Assembly (NCBI GenBank): GCA_012271125.1
Contig: JAAXHB010000153.1
Span: forward strand, 1 to 6,425
Origin: Actinomycetota bacterium
Lineage (GTDB): Bacteria > Actinomycetota > Acidimicrobiia > Acidimicrobiales > Aldehydirespiratoraceae
Reading direction: 5' to 3'
Length of the DNA stretch: 6,425 nucleotides
The position numbers were made by a program, and so were the translations under genes. Shown here one piece after another: positions 1-5,697 of this stretch. The notes under the pieces are model-generated. The model saw only the letters and a program-made list of their open reading frames with translations. It made no database searches and was not told the DNA's origin. The first letter of the stretch is position 1. Each line of letters opens with the position of its first letter.

Positions 1-821
1 ACGTAGCGGTTCTCGACGATGTCGATGCGCCCCACGCCATGTGTGCCGCCGAGAGCGTTCAGCTCGGTCAGCACCTGTGCTGGCGTCATGGCTTCGCCGT
101 TGATAGCGACGATGTCGCCTGCGGCGTAAGTCAAATCCACATATTGGGCCTCGTTGGGCGCATGCTCAGGACTGGTAGTCCAGCGCCACATTTCGCTGGG
201 CGGCTCGGTCCACGGGGTCTCAAGCGGACCGCCCTCATATGAGATGTGCAACAGGTTCGCATCAGTGGAAAATGGAGAGGCGGCACCCCGTGAATGCTCG
301 ATAGGAATGTCGTGTTGGCGTGCGTATTCCATCAGCGACTCTCTCGAGTTGAGGTTCCAAACCCGCCAAGGGGCGATGACTTTGATGTCGGGGGAGAGCG
401 CATAGGCACCAAGCTCGAAACGAACCTGATCGTTTCCTTTGCCGGTGGCACCGTGGCTGATGGCGTCGGCACCGGTAGCGGCAGCGATTTCGACGAGCCG
501 CTTAGCGATCAGAGGCCTTGCGATGGACGTTCCCAGCAGGTATTCGCCCTCATAAATCGTGTTAGCCCGAAACATCGGGAACACGAAGTCCCGCACAAAC
601 TCCTCACGCAGGTCTTCGATGAAAATCTCATGCTCACCAACGCCCATTGCCAGTGCCTTGGCCCGTGCCGGTTCGAGCTCGTCTTGTTGTCCAAGGTCGG
701 CGGTAAAGGTGACAACGTCGCAGTTGTAGGTCTCCTGCAACCAGCGCAAGATGACAGAGGTGTCCAGCCCGCCCGAGTAGGCAAGCACAACTTTGGAGAC
801 GTTTTCGGCTTTATCTGACAT
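1..821 (-). CDS. argG: Argininosuccinate synthase, N-terminal part (3' end beyond window)
   Basis: Joins citrulline and aspartate using ATP to form argininosuccinate, the penultimate step of arginine synthesis, in the cytoplasm. The frame is open from the ATG at 821 to the window edge, giving 273 residues; the family is about 400 long, so roughly 125-130 C-terminal residues are missing. Visible motifs are the ATP-binding P-loop AYSGGLDTS (residues 14-22), FTADLGQ (39-45), EGEYLLGTSIARP (91-103) and the nucleotide/aspartate-site block HGATGKGNDQVRFE (123-136). The start is supported by an AGGA ribosome binding site 8 nt upstream and by a normal family N-terminus. It follows argR after 45 bp, the longest gap here; no terminator hairpin is visible there, so co-transcription is likely. 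From remembered family sequences, the fragment is closer to proteobacterial forms (for example Geobacter, with NLLHIS and GADA-SHGATGKGND blocks) than to mycobacterial ArgG. The enzyme identity is not in doubt. Confidence 0.97.
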   Translation of the reverse strand, partial: MSDKAENVSKVVLAYSGGLDTSVILRWLQETYNCDVVTFTADLGQQDELEPARAKALAMGVGEHEIFIEDLREEFVRDFVFPMFRANTIYEGEYLLGTSIARPLIAKRLVEIAAATGADAISHGATGKGNDQVRFELGAYALSPDIKVIAPWRVWNLNSRESLMEYARQHDIPIEHSRGAASPFSTDANLLHISYEGGPLETPWTEPPSEMWRWTTSPEHAPNEAQYVDLTYAAGDIVAINGEAMTPAQVLTELNALGGTHGVGRIDIVENRY

Positions 822-827
822 TTGCGA

Positions 828-833
828 TTTCCT
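828..833 (-). promoter_or_regulatory. Ribosome binding site of argG
   Basis: The coding strand reads AGGAAA here, with its AGGA core ending 8 nt before the argG ATG. It is one of only two convincing Shine-Dalgarno sequences in the cluster, the other being at argB. This fits argG being one of the two genes separated from its upstream neighbour by a real gap and so unable to rely on an overlapping stop codon. Confidence 0.6.
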
Positions 834-866
834 AACTGAGTAATGACGACGACTTGATGGCGGCGG

Positions 867-1331
867 CTAGTCCAGACCGGCGAGTTTCTTTAGCTTGTCG
901 GCAATTTCTGCACCTGTGTGCCCTTCTGCGGCTATCACCAGGAGCGTGTCGTCACCGGCAACGGTTCCAAGTATCTCCTCTAGCCCTCCCCGATCCAGCG
1001 CCGAAGCCACCACATGTGCTGACCCTGGCGGTGTCCGCAACACCACAACATTGTCCGATGATGACACCGACGCCACCCAGTCTCCTAACACTTTTTGTAG
1101 ATGATCCAGCGGCGAGACCCGATCAAACACCACATCGGGTATGGCGTACACGGTCGCTCCGCCCGATACCCGCACCTTGACCGCTCCGAGATCGTCTAGG
1201 TCTCTCGACACGGTGGCTTTGGTGGTGGTGTGACCTTTCTTCTTCAACAAATCCACCAGGGCTTGTTGACTCTTGACAGAGTGCTCTGCCAAGAGTTGCG
1301 AGATGAGGTGTTGCCGACTTGCCTTGCTCAT
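867..1331 (-). CDS. argR: Arginine repressor ArgR
   Basis: Hexameric, arginine-responsive transcription factor that binds ARG-box operators ahead of arginine genes. The 154 residues match the usual family length of about 150-170. The N-terminal winged helix-turn-helix spans about residues 1-70, with recognition helix TKATVSRDLDDLG (37-49). Most relatives have TQATVSRDL or TQATLSRDL, so Lys38 replaces the usual Gln. The C-terminal oligomerisation and arginine-binding domain carries VVLRTPPGSAH (96-106) and GTVAGDDTLLVI (122-133); the Asp pair (127-128) is the arginine-binding signature. This half resembles mycobacterial ArgR closely, supporting an actinobacterial origin. The ATG overlaps the argF stop as ATGA (1328-1331) with only a weak GGGA upstream, implying translational coupling. 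As part of the operon it probably represses its own expression, but no ARG box is visible inside the window. Confidence 0.97.
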   Translation of the reverse strand: MSKASRQHLISQLLAEHSVKSQQALVDLLKKKGHTTTKATVSRDLDDLGAVKVRVSGGATVYAIPDVVFDRVSPLDHLQKVLGDWVASVSSSDNVVVLRTPPGSAHVVASALDRGGLEEILGTVAGDDTLLVIAAEGHTGAEIADKLKKLAGLD

Positions 1332-2281
1332 TGCTTTAGTCCCGAATCGCTGCCAGGCCTATTTGCCAGTACCGGCCCATTACCTGCCCCATTACCAGCA
1401 TTGTCTTCGCCGAACATCCAGAGCAGCACGCCTCTTGCTGCATGCATCCGGTTCTCCGCCTGTTGCCAAACCCGACTGGCCGCTGAGTCAATGACCTCGT
1501 CGGTGACTTCTTCACCCCTGTTGGCCGGCAGGCAATGCAGGAAGATGGCGTTGTCAGCAGTATGTTCCATTAGCGCGCCATTGACCTGGAACTCGGTAAA
1601 GTCCAGCCGCCGTTGCTCAGTTTCGGCTTCTTGTCCCATCGACGTCCACACGTCGGTGTAGACGCAATGAGCATCCGTTACCGCCTCAACCGGATCGTCG
1701 TATAGCTCCACGTCGGCTAAGTCGCCCTCGGCGAAGCTGTAACCGGCTGGACTGGCAACCCGCATGGTCATCCCAAGCTTGGTAGCAGCCTTCGCTAGCG
1801 ACCTTGCCACATTGTTGGCATCGCCCACATAGGCGACAACGATCCGATCCAGTGACTCAAACTCTTGGTTTAGGGTCAACACATCGGCAAGGGCTTGCAT
1901 TGGATGTGCCCGATCGCTCAAGAGGTTGATTACCGGCACGCTGCTCACCGCGCACATCCGCTCAAGGGTTGTATGCGACATGACCCGCGCCGCTATGACG
2001 TCGTAGTAGCCGCACAAGGTTCGGGTGACATCTTCGACCGTTTCGCGCACGCCGAAGCCAATCTCAGCACCGGTGATATAAACGGGATGAGCGCCGACCT
2101 GCACCGCTGCCATCTCGGTGGCGTTGCGTGTCCGAGCAGACGGTTTCTCAAAAACCATCGCCACGCCCATGCCGTCCATCGCCTGATAGGACTTGGATAT
2201 CTCCGACAGCTCCAATATGCGCTTCAGCTCTGCGGGGCTGAGGTCGTCAATATCCAACAAATGCCGTGTCATCGCCGTCAC
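1328..2281 (-). CDS. argF: Ornithine carbamoyltransferase
   Basis: Transfers the carbamoyl group from carbamoyl phosphate to ornithine, giving citrulline. The 317-residue frame contains the carbamoyl-phosphate motif FEKPSARTR (44-52), where Ala49 stands in the variable position of S-x-R-T; HPMQALAD (126-133); GDANNVARS (153-161); the ornithine-closing loop TSMGQE (213-218); and the catalytic HCLPA (249-253). Ornithine rather than aspartate as substrate follows from the SMG loop, HCLPA and the operon. The GTG at 2281 overlaps the argD stop as GTGA, and a purine-rich AAGAAAG lies about 8 nt ahead. An ATG at 2272 is the alternative start and would remove three residues; the core homology begins after both. 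The core should end near LLWMFGE (about 285-292). The remaining 25 or so residues are a Gly/Asn/Pro-rich tail containing AGNGAGNG, which relatives generally lack. Confidence 0.97.
   Translation of the reverse strand: MTAMTRHLLDIDDLSPAELKRILELSEISKSYQAMDGMGVAMVFEKPSARTRNATEMAAVQVGAHPVYITGAEIGFGVRETVEDVTRTLCGYYDVIAARVMSHTTLERMCAVSSVPVINLLSDRAHPMQALADVLTLNQEFESLDRIVVAYVGDANNVARSLAKAATKLGMTMRVASPAGYSFAEGDLADVELYDDPVEAVTDAHCVYTDVWTSMGQEAETEQRRLDFTEFQVNGALMEHTADNAIFLHCLPANRGEEVTDEVIDSAASRVWQQAENRMHAARGVLLWMFGEDNAGNGAGNGPVLANRPGSDSGLKQ
1376..1399 (-). repeat. Two-copy 12-bp tandem repeat in the argF tail
   Basis: Two adjacent 12-bp units, CCCATTACCTGC (1376-1387) and CCCATTACCAGC (1388-1399) on the plus strand, match at 11 of 12 positions. 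They lie in frame and encode AGNG twice (residues 295-302) within the low-complexity C-terminal extension of ArgF. A more degenerate GGTACTGG-like segment follows downstream in the gene. The likely origin is local slippage or duplication. Confidence 0.8.
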
Positions 2282-3471
2282 CCCAATGCTTTCTTGAGCA
2301 TGTCAACAGCTTCTTGACACTGCTCGGTCGTCACTATGAACGGCGGCGCTAACCGCAACGCCGTCTGGGTCACTCCGTTAACAACCAAACCCATCTCAAG
2401 GCAGGTCTTGGCAACATCTTTGGCGGTCCGCTCCCCTAGCGCATCAGCTGTCAACTCCGCTGCTAGCAACAACCCTTTGCCCCGAACTTCACTAACGCCG
2501 TCCACGCCTTGAAGCATTTCGCTCAAGGCGGCACCTTTTGTTTGGGCAACCTCTGGAGCGTTCATGGCCATGAGCTTGTTGAGCACGGTGCGCACCACCG
2601 CAAGGGCGAGGGGTTGACCGGCAAAGGTGGAACCATGGTCTCCGGGTTGAAACGCTGCGGCAACGGTTGCGGTTGCCCATAGCGCACCCACTGGAAAGCC
2701 GTTGCCCATGGCTTTCGCCATAGTCACTATGTCGGGTGTCACGCCTGCGTGTTGAAATCCGAACCATTTGCCTGTGCGCCCAAATCCTGTTTGGATTTCG
2801 TCGAACACCAGCAGGATGCCCCGTTCGTCGCATAGCTCCCGCACAGCACGGAGGTAGTCGTCGCTGGCAGGGTTGACGCCGCCTTCGCCTTGTACCGACT
2901 CCAGCAACACCGCCCCAACGCTTGGATCGAGCGCAGCTTCGAGCGCATCGACATCGTTGAATGCCACATGAGCAAAGCCTTCAGGCAATGGTTGAAAGGG
3001 CTCGTGTTTTTCTGGTTGACCGGTTGCTGCCAACGCTGCCATTGTGCGCCCATGGAACGATCCGTAGGCGCTGATGATCTTGTGTTTTCCGTGGCCGTGG
3101 TAGCGCCGCACGAGCTTGATTGCTGCTTCAATTGCTTCAGCACCAGAGTTCTGAAACAGCACTCTCCCCGGCTCCGATGACGCATCCCCTGCCTCTCCAC
3201 CTATAGGCATACCCCGGATTAGCGAATCAATGATTGTGACCACGTCTGATGTTGGTTCGTTGCCAAACAAGTTTGATGTGTGGATCAGCGTGTCGGCCTG
3301 GGTCGTCAAGGTCTTGGTGACGTCTGGATCGGCGTGACCAAGGCTCGTAACGGCTAGTCCGCACAAGAAGTCCAGGTACCGCTTGCCGGATTCGTCAAAT
3401 AGCTCCGCACCTTGCCCCTTGACAAAGGTGACAGGCGGTGGCCCGTAGTTGTTGACCAGAGCAGCAGTCAT
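2278..3471 (-). CDS. argD: Acetylornithine aminotransferase
   Basis: PLP-dependent class III aminotransferase that converts N-acetylglutamate semialdehyde and glutamate to N-acetylornithine and 2-oxoglutarate. The 397 residues are the full family length. Visible are the N-terminal YLDFLCGLAVTSLGH segment (32-46), NSGAEAIEAAIK (108-119), FHGRTMAALAATGQP (139-153), LVFDEIQTGFGRTG (221-234) with PLP-ring Asp224, TMAKAMGNGFPVGA (250-263) with PLP-lysine Lys253, STFAGQP (281-287) and RLAPPFIVT (373-381). Two motif positions differ from the common ArgD form: NSG-AEAN is AEAI here (Ile114), and STFGGNP is STFAGQP. Ile or Val at the first site is known in GABA-type aminotransferases of the same class. 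The operon makes ArgD the best call, though side activity on related substrates cannot be excluded. The ATG lies 4 bp after the argB stop without a clear Shine-Dalgarno, so translation is probably coupled to argB. Confidence 0.96.
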   Translation of the reverse strand: MTAALVNNYGPPPVTFVKGQGAELFDESGKRYLDFLCGLAVTSLGHADPDVTKTLTTQADTLIHTSNLFGNEPTSDVVTIIDSLIRGMPIGGEAGDASSEPGRVLFQNSGAEAIEAAIKLVRRYHGHGKHKIISAYGSFHGRTMAALAATGQPEKHEPFQPLPEGFAHVAFNDVDALEAALDPSVGAVLLESVQGEGGVNPASDDYLRAVRELCDERGILLVFDEIQTGFGRTGKWFGFQHAGVTPDIVTMAKAMGNGFPVGALWATATVAAAFQPGDHGSTFAGQPLALAVVRTVLNKLMAMNAPEVAQTKGAALSEMLQGVDGVSEVRGKGLLLAAELTADALGERTAKDVAKTCLEMGLVVNGVTQTALRLAPPFIVTTEQCQEAVDMLKKALG

Positions 3472-3475
3472 CGGA

Positions 3476-4432
3476 TCAGCTCGACGTCTCAGGAGACGTA
3501 GACCCGGGAGACGTGATCCCAGGAGAAGTGATCCCAGGAGAAGTGATCCCAGGAGACGTGATCATTGTGCCGATGCCAGCGTCGGTAAATAGCTCCAACA
3601 ACAAGGCATGTGGCACCCGTCCGTCAAGCATGTGCGCCGATCCCGCGCCTTGCGCAACAGCGTCCACGCAGGCCTGCACTTTGGGGATCATCCCACCGCT
3701 AATCGCACCTGAAGCAATCATCTCGTTGATCTCATCCATCGAGGCACGGGTCACCACCGAAGACGGGTCGTCCACGTCAAGCATCAGCCCTTCCACGTCT
3801 GTCAAATAGACGACCTTGGCAGCACCCAACGCCCCAGCTAGGGCAGCAGCAACCGTGTCAGCATTTATGTTGTAAATCTGACCGCTGGAGTCAGCGCCCA
3901 GTGGCGAAATAACCGGAATCATCTCATCGCCTAATAACTGTCTCACCATCTGCGGGTTGACATCCACGATGTCGCCCACATAACCCAGCTCAGGGCTAAG
4001 CGGCTTGGCGGTAATCAGGTTTGCGTCCACACCAGTAACAGCAACCGCTGCACCACCCCAGCTGCTGATCCTGGTGACAATGTCGGGACCGATTTGCCCA
4101 GCGAGCACCATCTCCACGACCTGCAAGGTCTCGGCATCGGTTACCCGCAGGCCGTCAATGAAGTGGCTCTCTTTGCCGAGTCGCTCTAGCAGTTCGCCGA
4201 TTTGTGGGCCGCCACCATGAACGACTACTGGTTGCAGCCCAACAGAACGCACTAGCACGACGTCACGTGCGAATTCGGTGGCGAGTTCGGGGTCGACCAT
4301 GGCATGGCCGCCGTATTTGATGACAACGACCGCGCCCGCGAACCGCCGAATATAGGGCAATGCCTCAATGAGAGCCCGTGCTCTGCGATCCGGCTCAAAG
4401 CCCCGCTCAGCGATGACGTCTCCTGCGCTCAC
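3476..4432 (-). CDS. argB: Acetylglutamate kinase with a repetitive C-terminal tail
   Basis: Phosphorylates N-acetylglutamate with ATP, the usual feedback-controlled step. The 318-residue protein has the amino-acid kinase fold: VVIKYGGHAM (36-45) with Lys39, VVVHGGGPQI (69-78), GLRVTDAETL (94-103), NINADTVAAALAGALGAAK (188-206), VYLTDVEGL (208-216), GGMIPKVQACV (246-256) with Lys251, and DGRVPHALLLELFTDAG (270-286). The N-terminal helix before residue 30 (RRARALIEALPYIRRF) corresponds to the extra helix of arginine-inhibited hexameric kinases, so arginine feedback is likely by inference. The family normally ends just after the LFTDAG-GT segment, near residue 290. Here residues 291-315 are five ITSPG-like repeats followed by TSS, encoded by a 15-bp minisatellite. 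The start is GTG at 4432, preceded by a GAAGGTGA ribosome binding site that is itself duplicated. The gene follows argJ after 38 bp. Confidence 0.97.
   Translation of the reverse strand: MSAGDVIAERGFEPDRRARALIEALPYIRRFAGAVVVIKYGGHAMVDPELATEFARDVVLVRSVGLQPVVVHGGGPQIGELLERLGKESHFIDGLRVTDAETLQVVEMVLAGQIGPDIVTRISSWGGAAVAVTGVDANLITAKPLSPELGYVGDIVDVNPQMVRQLLGDEMIPVISPLGADSSGQIYNINADTVAAALAGALGAAKVVYLTDVEGLMLDVDDPSSVVTRASMDEINEMIASGAISGGMIPKVQACVDAVAQGAGSAHMLDGRVPHALLLELFTDAGIGTMITSPGITSPGITSPGITSPGSTSPETSS
3484..3499. repeat. 16-bp near-palindrome at the argB/argD junction
   Basis: The plus strand reads ACGTCTC AG GAGACGT, two perfect 7-bp inverted arms around a 2-bp centre. It lies within the last argB repeat unit and the codons just after it, ending 12 bp before the argD ATG. 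In mRNA the tight centre would open to a four-base loop on a 6-bp stem close to the argD start. The symmetry may be only a by-product of the minisatellite sequence; no function is shown. Confidence 0.6.
3488..3562 (-). repeat. 15-bp minisatellite (five units) in the 3' end of argB
   Basis: Five head-to-tail 15-bp units span exactly 75 bp and stay in frame. In gene order, on the coding strand, they are ATCACGTCTCCTGGG, ATCACTTCTCCTGGG (twice, identical), ATCACGTCTCCCGGG and a degenerate TCTACGTCTCCTGAG. They encode ITSPG four times and then STSPE (ArgB residues 291-315). Identical middle copies and diverged outer copies suggest expansion by slippage or unequal exchange. The array stops 17 bp before the argD start codon. 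Confidence 0.95.
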
Positions 4433-4465
4433 TCAAATCACCTTCAACCTCAAATCACCTTCAAC
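4432..4465 (-). repeat. Perfect 17-bp tandem duplication covering the argB ribosome binding site
   Basis: The plus-strand unit CTCAAATCACCTTCAAC occurs twice without mismatch or spacer, at 4432-4448 and 4449-4465. On the coding strand each unit is GTTGAAGGTGATTTGAG, so the GAAGGTGA Shine-Dalgarno is present twice and the last G of the proximal copy is the first base of the argB GTG. Without the duplication the argJ-argB gap would be 21 bp instead of 38. Because 17 is not a multiple of three the copies lie in different frames, but both are outside the coding sequence. Confidence 0.95.
4437..4444 (-). promoter_or_regulatory. Proximal ribosome binding site of argB
   Basis: The coding strand reads GAAGGTGA, then TTTGA, then the GTG start, so the GGTGA core is 5 nt from the start codon. 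This decides in favour of the GTG at 4432. An identical copy sits 17 bp further upstream, too far to serve this start directly. The TGA just before the GTG ends a five-codon TTG-started frame (TTG AAG GTG ATT TGA) that begins in the proximal copy; whether it is translated is unknown. Confidence 0.65.
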
Positions 4466-4470
4466 GTTGC

Positions 4471-5697
4471 CTAGGTCCGGTATCCAGCGTTGATGTCGAT
4501 GTAGCCGTGAGTGAGATCACACGTCCAAATCGTCGCCGATGCGTCGCCCACGCCCACGTCCACGGTCAAGTTCACGTCGGTTCCCTGCAAGTGGCTGGTG
4601 GCGTTAGTTTCGGAATAGTTGGGGTGGATCGTGCCATTCGACGCGCACTGCTCGTCACCGATCCAAATCGCCAAGGCATCCCGATTCGCCTTCTGCCCGG
4701 ACTTGCCAACAGCGGCGACGATCCTGCCCCAGTTGGCGTCCTCAGCTGCTAAAGCAGTCTTCACCAGCGGCGAATCCCCGATGGCTTTGCCTATGGCAAC
4801 GGCAGCGTCGGTGTCAGCAGCACCGGTGACAGTGACTGCCACAAACTTGGTAGCACCTTCGCCATCTCGCACGATCTGCTTCGCCAGGCTCAAGGTCACA
4901 TCATCAAGGGCGCTCTGAAAAATGCTTGACATCTCATCGTCAATTTCATCGTCAATTTTCACCCCTGATGCTCCCGTTGCAAACAACGCAGCCATATCGC
5001 TCGTAGATGTGTCTGCGTCAACGGTTATCCGATTGAAACTCGTTGCCACCGACTCGCTGAGCCAGCCTTGACACTGTTCGTCTGCTAGTTCAACATCAGT
5101 GAAGATAAAGGCAAGCATGGTTGCCATATCCGGCGCGATCATGCCGCTGCCTTTAGCTATACCGACGACGTTGGCACCTGTGTCGCCAACAGATGCTGAT
5201 GCCACCTTTGGGAACGTGTCTGTCGTGCCGATAGCTGTTGTCGCGTCCAGCCAACGTTGCGGATTAGGAGGTGCCAAATCTGAAACCAGCGGATGCACTC
5301 CAGCGGTCAGCTTCTCAGTAGGCAAGTTTTCACCAATTACACCAGTGGATGCCACATATACCTGAGCCGGCGACACATCTTCCTCGCCAGACAAAGCTTC
5401 TGCTACAGCCCCAGCGGTGTCAGTGACCGCGGTTGCTCCAGCAGCACCCGTGAAGGCGTTGGCATTGCCCGAGTTGACGATCAATGCCCGAGCATTACTG
5501 GATTGGCTCAAGGCTGACCGACACCAGTCAACCGGTGCCGATGGGCATAGCGACTTCGTGAACACAGCACCCACGCTGGTGTTTGGTTCAAAAGCAGCAA
5601 GCATTACGTCAAGCCGATTTCTTGACCGAATCCCGACCTGCGCAGAGGCAATCGACATGCCCGCAACCGTCGGCAGGGTCTCAAACGGGAGACTCAT
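4471..5697 (-). CDS. argJ: Glutamate N-acetyltransferase / ornithine acetyltransferase
   Basis: Transfers the acetyl group from N-acetylornithine to glutamate, releasing ornithine and recycling N-acetylglutamate; some family members also use acetyl-CoA, and the sequence alone does not settle which type this is. The 408 residues are typical. Visible are VNSGNANAFTG (74-84), ASTGVIGE (116-123), and the self-cleavage block AKGSGMIAPDMATMLAF (181-197), where cutting between Ala192 and Thr193 should yield two chains with Thr193 as N-terminal nucleophile. DADTSTSDM (227-235), DGEGATKF, AAEDANWGRI and the C-terminal DLTHGYIDINAGYRT complete the family pattern; relatives more often end INADYRT or INAEYRT. 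The ATG overlaps the argC stop as ATGA (5694-5697) without a Shine-Dalgarno, implying coupling. Residues 248-255 are IDDE twice, encoded by a perfect 12-bp duplication. No argE or argA is seen here, consistent with the cyclic pathway. Confidence 0.97.
   Translation of the reverse strand: MSLPFETLPTVAGMSIASAQVGIRSRNRLDVMLAAFEPNTSVGAVFTKSLCPSAPVDWCRSALSQSSNARALIVNSGNANAFTGAAGATAVTDTAGAVAEALSGEEDVSPAQVYVASTGVIGENLPTEKLTAGVHPLVSDLAPPNPQRWLDATTAIGTTDTFPKVASASVGDTGANVVGIAKGSGMIAPDMATMLAFIFTDVELADEQCQGWLSESVATSFNRITVDADTSTSDMAALFATGASGVKIDDEIDDEMSSIFQSALDDVTLSLAKQIVRDGEGATKFVAVTVTGAADTDAAVAIGKAIGDSPLVKTALAAEDANWGRIVAAVGKSGQKANRDALAIWIGDEQCASNGTIHPNYSETNATSHLQGTDVNLTVDVGVGDASATIWTCDLTHGYIDINAGYRT
4934..4957 (-). 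repeat. Perfect 12-bp in-frame tandem duplication in argJ
   Basis: The plus-strand unit TCATCGTCAATT occurs twice in direct succession (4934-4945 and 4946-4957). It encodes IDDE-IDDE at ArgJ residues 248-255, in the acidic segment after the TSTSDM block of the chain that follows the self-cleavage site. The change keeps frame and adds four residues, so the protein should remain functional. Confidence 0.9.

Noticed and set aside
294..818. 174-residue plus-strand open frame opposite argG
   Set aside because: It lies antisense to a strongly conserved argG frame, matches no family I recognise, and is explained by the codon bias of the opposite strand.
822..866. Possible terminator, promoter or ARG box in the argR-argG gap
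   Set aside because: No stem with a T-run, no convincing -10/-35 pair and no TGAAT/ATTCA-like palindrome was seen in these 45 bp; only the argG ribosome binding site stands out.
2270..2281. ATG at 2272 as the argF start instead of GTG at 2281
   Set aside because: Possible, but the GTG gives the GTGA overlap seen in the same form at other junctions and has a purine-rich stretch at a suitable distance; the difference is only three residues.
1230..2317. Plus-strand open frames of 140-143 residues opposite argR and argF (1230-1661 and 1895-2317)
   Set aside because: Both lie antisense to conserved genes and have no recognisable domain or convincing ribosome binding site.
3488..3562. Possible CRISPR array or iteron cluster
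   Set aside because: Units are 15 bp with no spacers, lie in frame inside a conserved gene and encode a peptide repeat; there are no cas or replication genes nearby.
3513..3809. Plus-strand frame starting with an IPGEV/IPGDV repeat that looks like a structural repeat protein
   Set aside because: It is the antisense reading of the argB minisatellite; the rest of the frame is antisense to conserved ArgB sequence.
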